Shown piece by piece: positions 57,176-64,000 of a stretch of 64,000 bases of DNA. The DNA lies in NCBI GenBank assembly GCA_016987375.1, contig PJRA01000005.1, positions 1,925,333-1,989,332 of the forward strand. Reading direction: 5' to 3'. Every line of letters begins with the position of its first letter. The stretch's first letter is position 1. This stretch comes from Brachionus koreanus. Its lineage: Eukaryota; Rotifera; Eurotatoria; Ploima; Brachionidae. The position numbers and the translations under genes were made by a program. The notes beneath the pieces were generated by a model. That model was not told where the DNA came from. It searched no databases and saw only the letters and a list, made by a program, of their open reading frames with translations.

Positions 57176-60119
57176 TTACTTTTTTCTCTTAGTAAATTTT
57201 AAAAGTATTTCTCTAAATTGAGATCCATTTAAAACATAGAGAAAGAAATTGACCGAATAGTTCAAATAATAAAAATATCCGGATATTCTTTGCAACAAAT
57301 GATGATTTAATTCTGTAATTGTATAACCTTGAGATGAATCCAAAGAGTTATTTGATCTATTGGCTGTGAATGTTTGATTAGATTGAGATTCAATTGAGCT
57401 CAGAAATACCGAATGTATTCGTGAAATAGCCATTGGACTATTTAGTATAATAAAAGTAATAGATATTATAATCAGCATTCTGGTTGTTTTTGAATACATC
57501 TTTGCTCGTTTAAGTTCGGCTGATCTTCTTAGCAATGATGTTAAGGCAGAAAATTTTCTAAAAAAAGGAAAATTTGTTTTTTTCTGACTTGGTCTTTCAT
57601 CATTTATCTCATTGAAAGAACTTAGCTCTGGATACGATATCTGTCTCTTTAGTTCTATTTGAGGCTTTAAAAACTGATCTCTTATTATCGAAACCGTTTT
57701 TCGTCTACTACTTAGCGCTATGGAATTTTTGACTGAAAATTCATTAACTTCATCTTTAATTTTGTCTTCTATTTTAGCAGCTAGAAAACTAGCGTCTGTT
57801 GAATATTCATAGTGCTTTCTTTTCCGCTCGAATCCATGCTCAATATTCAAATTGTTCATTAATTTAATATAAATGGAAATGTTTGTGAACAAAATTATCA
57901 CAAACGGAATCAAAATGGTCACAAAAACGTCAATAATTGCCATTAGCTGAACAATTTTGTGCCATTTATTCTTAATTTCACATCGTTTGTAATCATCATA
58001 CTCTTTAACATGGGCAGAAAAGTAAGAAAAAGAGTAGAAAAGCAAAGAAAATAAAAACAAAAAGGCAACTGATAGTTTGTTTCGTGACTGATTACAGATA
58101 TCGTATTTCTTGAGAGGAAATTGTACCACAATATAGCGTTCAATGCTAAACAAAATAACATACCTAAAAATTTCAAAAAAATTATTTTAAAAAATTGAAT
58201 TTTAATTTAAATTGTTCAAATAATTTAGTAAAAAAATCAAAAAAATTTCTTAAAATTAATAAATTTATTAGTTTATTGATAAAAGAAAAAAATGATATGA
58301 TGAAATTTTATGCATATTATCAATACAAAAAATGTATCTTTTTAAATTAAATTAACTGGTATTTTCTCAAAAATTAGCTATATAGGTTCATCCTAAAGAA
58401 AAAGTTAAAAATTTACAGGATCCTTATTAGGTTTCTGGGAAATTAGGGATGGCTGAGAAATACTTTTAAAAAAAAGTATGGACTATGAAATGAGATTATT
58501 GAAGATGAGGCTAACAAAACTGAGTGAAAGAAGAGTAAGAGGAGATTTGATTGAAATGTAAAAATTTTAAAATGCTACAATATATTTATAAAACTAAGAT
58601 GAAATTTAATAGCCCATTTAAAAATTTCTGATCAAATATGATAAATGAAATTTGATCAAAATCTTTACTCGATCAAAGAATTACTAAAAATTTCAAAATG
58701 AATTCAAAATTTTATAATTATGTAAAAAAATAGTGAAAAATTGAAGTTTAATTTCTCAAATTTGAAAAAAATTCAAAATTTTTTTTTTTTAAATGGACTC
58801 TTTTTTGAGCGATTATAAAAAATTTTCAAACTAAAAATATCAAAAAAAAAAAAAAGCATAGTTTATTTCCGAATTTGCATAAAGATATTTAGGTTTATGA
58901 GTTTTTAGAAAAATTAGATGCCGAATAAGTTTAAAAAATGTGAAAATTTTTCTCAAAGCATTTTCAATTTTTTTTCTTTTAACATAACCAGTTCAGAATA
59001 ATTCCTCAATTTTTTTTAACTTTTTTCAAATTACTACTTAAAGTTAGATTTTTTTAGATAATTATCGTATTTTTATATTTAATTTTATTGTTTACTTTCT
59101 ATTTTCTAGAAATAATGTTCTGCCCATGATGTTTTAAATTAAATAAATTAATAGAGAATTTAATTCTCTATCAGAAAACATGTCGATTGACTAGATTGAA
59201 TCAAAGTAAGATATACTTTATAAAAAGCTGTAAAGATTTATTCTGCAAATATCAAATATATAAATAGCCATCAAAAGTATAAATCAAATACAAACCCAAA
59301 TTTAGATTCAACAAGCAAAAAAATTAATTATCAAAATAATGGTATGAAAATTAACTGAAAAAATCAGATGAAAAAGAATAGTTAATGGGTTATTTGAATA
59401 CGTTAGTAATTTTTGGCCGCCATACTCTGAGGTCTAATTTGGATTTTGAAGATAATTAAATGCCAAAAATAGCTCTTGATCAAGTACTTGAAATATTTTG
59501 TTTAATAACATGACTTCAAAAGCATGATCTCTTAAAAACTAATTAAGAAAATCTAAAAGTTGAAATAAAAATTTTTTTTTTCAAGTAGTTTAAAAATGTT
59601 TCTGAACAAAAGAAAAATAAACTTTTTTAATATATGCCTAGAAAGCTGCTTACATCAATTAATAATTATTCTTGAATTCCTGATTTTTTTAGAATTTTCA
59701 AATTTGATTTTTTTATTAAAACTAAAGTTAAAAATTATAAATAAAATAAAATTGTATTGCTACTTACCAGACTGATAAAAAGCTGAACACATATGTAAAA
59801 TAGACAGTAAATTTGCAAACAAAATCGAATGTATTGAAAAAGTCGTAGTTGAATATATTTATATTGGCGAAAAAAAGTGTTATCAAAAAACCATTGTCAC
59901 ACAGGGCCAATGCTGATAGAATAAAATTCGCATGCTTATTACTAGAATTTTTTAAGAAAAAAAATTTCAAATAATTTAAACTCACTTTAGTTTAGTGAAC
60001 AAAAATATGCCAAAGGATATGGTGTTGCCTATCAAGCCAACAACAACCAGTAACACTATGTAAAAAGGTTCCATCTGAATCAAAAGCCTAATCAAAATTA
60101 TCTGAATGGGCTCTGTCAT
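57176..60119 (-). CDS. Rhodopsin-class (peptide-type) G-protein-coupled receptor
   Basis: Minus-strand exons 60119-59986, 59941-59768, 58163-57176 (introns 44 and 1604 nt, phases 2 and 2); 431 residues from the ATG used. Seven membrane segments are visible: TM1 YIVLLVVVGLIGNTISFGIF with the class-A Asn; TM2 with LALCD; TM3 from VCKF to FSIERYIVV (ERY in place of DRY); TM4 and TM5; a roughly 120-residue basic third loop; TM6 IIISITFIILNSP; TM7 YLNYSVNFFLYVLNGSQFR, where NPxxY has become SVNFFLY. A short basic tail (FTKRKK) follows. The overall look is that of invertebrate neuropeptide receptors (FMRFamide-receptor-like group); the ligand is unknown. A strong acceptor (T-run then TAG) 11 nt before the ATG, with the frame open through it, suggests that a further 5' exon encodes more of the extracellular N-terminus. 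Confidence 0.85.
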
Positions 60120-61627
60120 TATTCCGTAATCTAAAAAAAAAATGTTATCATATAAATTGAGTTAATTTTTTCTTCTAATAGAATATTTTTAATTTAATCG
60201 TTTAAATATGATTCGAAAGACAAGATCAATCACAAAAAGAAACGGAATGAATTTTAATTTTTTACTTGTCTTATCTTAGGATATCATAAACACATTTTAA
60301 AAAATTCTGAGATAAAAATAATATCTTGACGATCAATTGATGAGATGTTGAATAAAAATTGCTTTTTGAATGATGTTACATAAACATCTTAAAAATGTAA
60401 GTATTTTGTCTCATTCAAATTTAATTAATTTAAAGTGATCTTGGATTTGGCCAACCAAACCTTTGCTCAATTAAAATTATCAAAATTTTATCAACCCTTA
60501 CTGCTATTTGTGGAATAGCAGGATTTAATTTCACAAATTTTTTTAAAACTAAAATAAGAGTCACACAAAAAAAAATAATGCGAAACCCAGTCGATGAAGT
60601 TATTCAGTTTATTAAATGCTTCAAATAGAAGTTGAATTTCATCCTTCTGTCAGGTAATATTTTTGAAAATCTGTTAATACATGATCTGTTAATATATGTA
60701 GTAAATTAATTTTTTTAATTTTAGCATACAATGCTAAATTTTTTATTTTCACCCCAAAATGCACATCAATTACTTTATCTATGCCGTATTATGAAAAAAA
60801 TTCACTGTTTTTATGAAAGAAAAATAAACTACGATGAGAAATTTTCACGAGCAGAGTCTTCAGATTTTGCTTTGGTCAATAAAAGTTGGTCAAGCTTCTC
60901 CAGTCAATTAATTCAAAGACATATAATCTTTTCTAAATGTTATTTAAATTACTAATAAATTAAATTAACCTGAAAAATTATAGGTAAAATACAATTGAAC
61001 CAATGCAATAAAACTTGTATTTTTTTAAAAGACAAAGTTCTTTGAAATCAATAGATAAATTTATAAGATTGCAACACTAAGTCATTCAATATAAATTTTT
61101 CAATGATTAAATAAAAAGATAAAAAAAATTTAACATCGATGTATTCAATTTTTTTCTTTTTTAAATGATTTTATTAAAATTTAATTTTTATAATCAAATA
61201 AAACAAGTGTTATCGATCGTTTATACAAAGGTAACCAGTCACATAAAAATGATGATTAATAGATGAAAATTTATAGATGAATCATTGATATAATAGGAAC
61301 CATTTCATCTAAATTCTATCATAAAAATTAGAATATTTCATTCAACATAATCGATGAAACTATTATTTCATTAAAACATTTTTAAAACGTCATTATTTTA
61401 TTATTAAATATTTTTTATCTTTCAAATAATTTTAAGGATAATAAAAAGTAGATATTCTCAAAACAAAATTTTTTTCAATTAATTTATATTTATACTGCTT
61501 GATTTAAGACAAAAATCAGTGCACATTTTTAATTTTAGAACTAACTTTAATTAATAGTTCTCTAAATGGTTATCCTACAGTTAGCAATTTTAAATTTAGT
61601 AAATAGTCTTATTACTGGCCTTGAATA
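60120..61627. other. Intergenic upstream of GPCR; weak coding candidates
   Basis: On the plus strand 60439-60629 is open (CSIKIIKILSTLTAICGIAG and beyond), and 60731-60955 is open for 74 codons after an acceptor-like ATTTTAG (KINYDEKFSRAESSDFALVN). The two do not join in phase by any junction I could find and no family is recognised. A missing first exon of the GPCR may lie here on the minus strand. The remainder is AT-rich. Confidence 0.3.
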
Positions 61628-62259
61628 CCCGAGGGGACAAAAACAGGCAAGAAACATTGTTTAAACGCTGTTTAAACGGCATGTGATAGCTTTTTTTGGG
61701 CGTTTTCGGTTTGTTTTTTTGCGTTAAAACGTGAGCGTTTTTGGACCAAAAAAACGAGGGAAAAACACTTTCTAAATAAAATAAAATATTTCATTTAGAG
61801 TGTTTTTAAACCGTTTTTGACGCGCCAAAAACATTAAAAAACAACTCAAACACCAAACAATGCTATTTAAACACTTAAAAAACGACTAAAAAATTCCTGA
61901 ATAAAAATCTATTGCTCTTAAATCGAAAATAATTTGAAAAAAATAGTTTAAAACGCTCAAAAAACAAATATAAAACACCTCAGACATCCAAAAACACTAT
62001 TTAAACACCAAAAAACGTTTAAGAAACACGCTTCTTTACAATATTTTTGTAAAATATGTTGAATTTTTTTTGTTAAATTTTATTTTAATTTAATTATTCA
62101 TGACTTAATTTGTCTAAATTCTTATCTTTGTACTTTTTTTAAAACAAAAATAATAAAGTTTTTTTTTCTGGCTGTCTTATGCCGGTTTAACCCCTGTTTT
62201 TATTTTGTTTAAACGCTCACGTTTAAACAGTGTTTTTTGCCTGTTTTTGTGCCTTCGGG
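61628..62259. mobile_element. 632-bp TIR element with internal GTTTAAAC words
   Basis: Ends CCCGAGGGGACAAAAACAGG (left) and the complement of CCCGAAGGCACAAAAACAGG (right) extend through AAACAYTGTTTAAACG, about 40 bp with four or so differences. TA lies on both sides. The interior repeats AAAACGCT/AAACACC and GTTTAAAC motifs and encodes nothing. Non-autonomous DNA transposon; a source of transposase is not in the window. Confidence 0.8.
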
Positions 62260-62282
62260 TAGATTTAAAATTAAAGAAAATA

Positions 62283-62372
62283 GGCAAAGTTAAATTTTTG
62301 ATCAAATTTCATTTTTCAAAAATGAATAAAACATTTTAAATGCGCAATTAAATATCAATGCATTTTTGAAAT
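62283..62372 (+). repeat. Dispersed about 90-bp repeat, copy 2
   Basis: Same order of words as 40280-40371 (TTTTTGATCAAATTTC, ATTTTTCAAAAATGAA, TTTTAAATGCGCAATTAAAT). It begins only about 24 bp after the TIR element at 61628-62259. Confidence 0.7.
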
Positions 62373-62398
62373 ATATGTGATTTCTGGAAGATTTTATT

Positions 62399-62463
62399 GT
62401 TCACTCGACGACCCATGATCACTTCAAAGGGACTTCGTTTGATTGGGAAGACACATTTATTGA
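62399..62463 (-). pseudogene. Possible LTR-retrotransposon integrase scrap
   Basis: The minus strand reads FPIKRSPFEVIMGRRVNNKI, resembling the 'xPFExxFGRxP' block near the C-terminus of Gypsy-type integrases. It is only about 20 codons long, so the assignment is tentative. Confidence 0.35.
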
Positions 62464-63367
62464 TATTTTATTTTAAATTTATTTATATTTTTTTTGTCTT
62501 ATAATTTTTTTAATTTGATTCTTAGAAAAATAATAAAAGTAAAAAAATATAAAGATTGAGTCTTTAAAGTTTTGTAAAAAAAAGTAAAATTTGAGGATTC
62601 AAAATTCTAAAAATAAACACGTATGTAATAGGTACTTTTTATTGATATTCAGGAAGAAATTTTGTAAAAGATTAAAAAATATTTGTGATAATGACATCGG
62701 GAAAAAGGGATAATTGTGTCGCAGCTCCTTGTGTATTGTAAATAAAGTCACTAATCCCTTCTAATTTTGTTGTTTAAATTAATTTTTAAAAAATTTAATT
62801 TTCTCAAGATCAAATTTAAAAAAAAAAAGATGGTCTGTTCACACAATCAGTTATAAAAAAGGAAAGTTAAAACGCTAATAATTTTTTGCAAAAGAATTCA
62901 ATTAACTAATTAAATATCAGGATCAAGGTATCCCATTTTCAAAAAATTTATTTATAATTGATGAGATGATTCTAGAATCAATTAAAATTTTCATCGGATG
63001 TAAATTTAAATTTTTTCATGATTGGATCATTCTTAAACATTTTGAAAATTAATGTAACTTAGTAGATAAGCATCTTATATAAAAAATGAAATTCAGAGGA
63101 AAATGTACGATAATTTCTAAATAACCTTCAAAAATTTCTCTAAAGATCCTTTGAAATTTAGCTGGATGGGATTTCGTGGCTTATGCTTAAACACAGACAG
63201 CGGTCGGATGGTTTTAGCAATTATCCAGAAGCTTCCGACCACCGACTTTTTTGTAGAGAATTAGGTATGAAATTTATTTATTCAGAAAACACCTCATGGA
63301 CGATGTTAAAAAAAAAGAAAAAGAAAAAATAGAAAATTAAAAATAGTAAAAATATTAAAAATCTATT
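62464..63367. other. AT-rich intergenic
   Basis: No gene supported. At about 63200-63247 GGTCGGA and TCCGACC form the ends of a small inverted repeat. A poly-purine tract (A/G) lies at 63308-63340. Confidence 0.35.
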
Positions 63368-63913
63368 TTAATATGATTTGAGGAGTAGTTCTAGTATTTT
63401 TCTGTTTTTTTCACTTGATTCTCTAAAAAGGTACCTAATTGACTCCATCGTTCCATCTTTGCTTGCTTCTTTGTTAAGCTTGTTTTCAAGTTTTATCCTA
63501 TCACTTGCTTTGGCTGCCATATTTTCTATATTGTCTTTTTCTTCTAGAATGGTTTTCATTTTATCTATCACGGATTTTTTGCTAGTTCTATTTTCTTTAT
63601 CTCTTGTTTCATTTAGGATATTGTTCACTAGTGTTTTTGTAAATTTGTTGTTTGCTAATCTCATTATGAAGGACAGTTTTCTCTTTACCAATATTCTCTC
63701 TATTGATTCCATATTAAGGGCCGCCATCATTTTTTTTGTTCTTGATCTCTTGCACAGCCCAAATATTTCCTTCATCAAGTTGCCATCTGTTGTTTTAATT
63801 TTTTTGAAATGAATTTGGTTAAGCTTGATTGCCTCGCAACCATAGATGAGTATTGGTCGGCAGAATCTCTTGTAAAGGCGGGTTTTGATATTTGTTTTTA
63901 GCGGTGTATTCAT
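63368..63913 (-). pseudogene. LINE ORF2 C-terminal fragment (open)
   Basis: A 181-codon minus-strand frame open from an upstream TGA to its stop. It reads YKRFCRPILIYGCEAIKLNQ, then TTDGNLMKEIFGLCKRSRTK, and ERILVKRKLSFIMRLANNKF, the standard thumb/C-terminal blocks of a LINE reverse transcriptase (YxRxxxPxLxYGCE). Endonuclease and catalytic RT blocks would lie to the right but the frame stops there, so this is a 5'-truncated copy, relatively undamaged over what remains. The tail after 63600 is charged and helical. Confidence 0.72.
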
Positions 63914-64000
63914 TATGCCAATGTTTCCTATGTTTCAGAAATATAGATTTCAATTTTTTAAAATTCAAGAATTAATATAAAAAAAATACAATTTAAGTTT

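Noticed and set aside
63378..63812. 144-codon plus-strand hydrophobic frame
   Set aside because: Shadow of the LINE C-terminal frame on the opposite strand, which carries the recognisable RT blocks.
1..64000. CRISPR arrays, bacterial operons, ribosome binding sites
   Set aside because: The spliced genes show this to be eukaryotic DNA; no regularly spaced repeats were found.

Overview
The window is eukaryotic DNA: very AT-rich, with coding sequence broken by many short GT-AG introns (often 44-80 nt) and metazoan gene families (RasGRF, CSPP1, AATF, a rhodopsin-type GPCR, a GT14 glycosyltransferase, a Bcl-2-like protein). The AT bias, tiny introns, protein divergence and decayed LINE and Tc1/mariner pieces suit a lophotrochozoan, and I favour a monogonont rotifer of the Brachionus type. 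That is inference; no organelle, rRNA or species-specific marker is present. I built the gene models by hand from splice sites and reading-frame phase.

Layout. 1-5.5 kb: mariner relic, a secreted leucine-rich-repeat gene with a frameshift (minus), LINE relics, and an inverted copy of part of AATF. 5.55-7.5 kb: AATF (plus, 6 exons). 7.6-8.3 kb: two inverted-repeat elements. 10.0-12.8 kb: GT14 glycosyltransferase (minus, 3 exons). 14.6-17.5 kb: decayed Tc1-like transposon and a MITE containing a 938-base assembly gap. 17.5-24 kb: long stretch without confident genes. 24.0-25.7 kb: Bcl-2-like gene with a very long N-terminus (plus). 26.7-28.8 kb: reverse-transcriptase relics and a possible small membrane-protein ORF. 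32.1-42.0 kb: a complete 22-exon RasGRF gene (plus). 42.4-43.7 kb: palindromic element and LINE relic. 44.7-46.6 kb: compact minus-strand cluster of a divergent histone H2A, a D-aminoacyl-tRNA deacylase and CCDC115/Vma22. 46.96-54.4 kb: CSPP1 (plus, 15 exons), head-to-head with that cluster. 55.1-56.5 kb: inverted-repeat transposon(s). 57.2-60.1 kb: GPCR (minus, at least 3 exons). 61.6-62.3 kb: a 632-bp terminal-inverted-repeat element. 62.3-63.9 kb: repeat, possible integrase scrap and LINE relic.

The genes are mostly unrelated housekeeping and signalling functions; no biosynthetic cluster is present. The tight minus-strand cluster could be co-transcribed. The most noteworthy items are the Bcl-2-like protein with about 400 disordered residues and no tail anchor, the H2A variant with a neutralised acidic patch, the inverted duplication of AATF exon 1/intron 1, and several families of non-autonomous DNA transposons whose ends and target-site duplications can be read directly.
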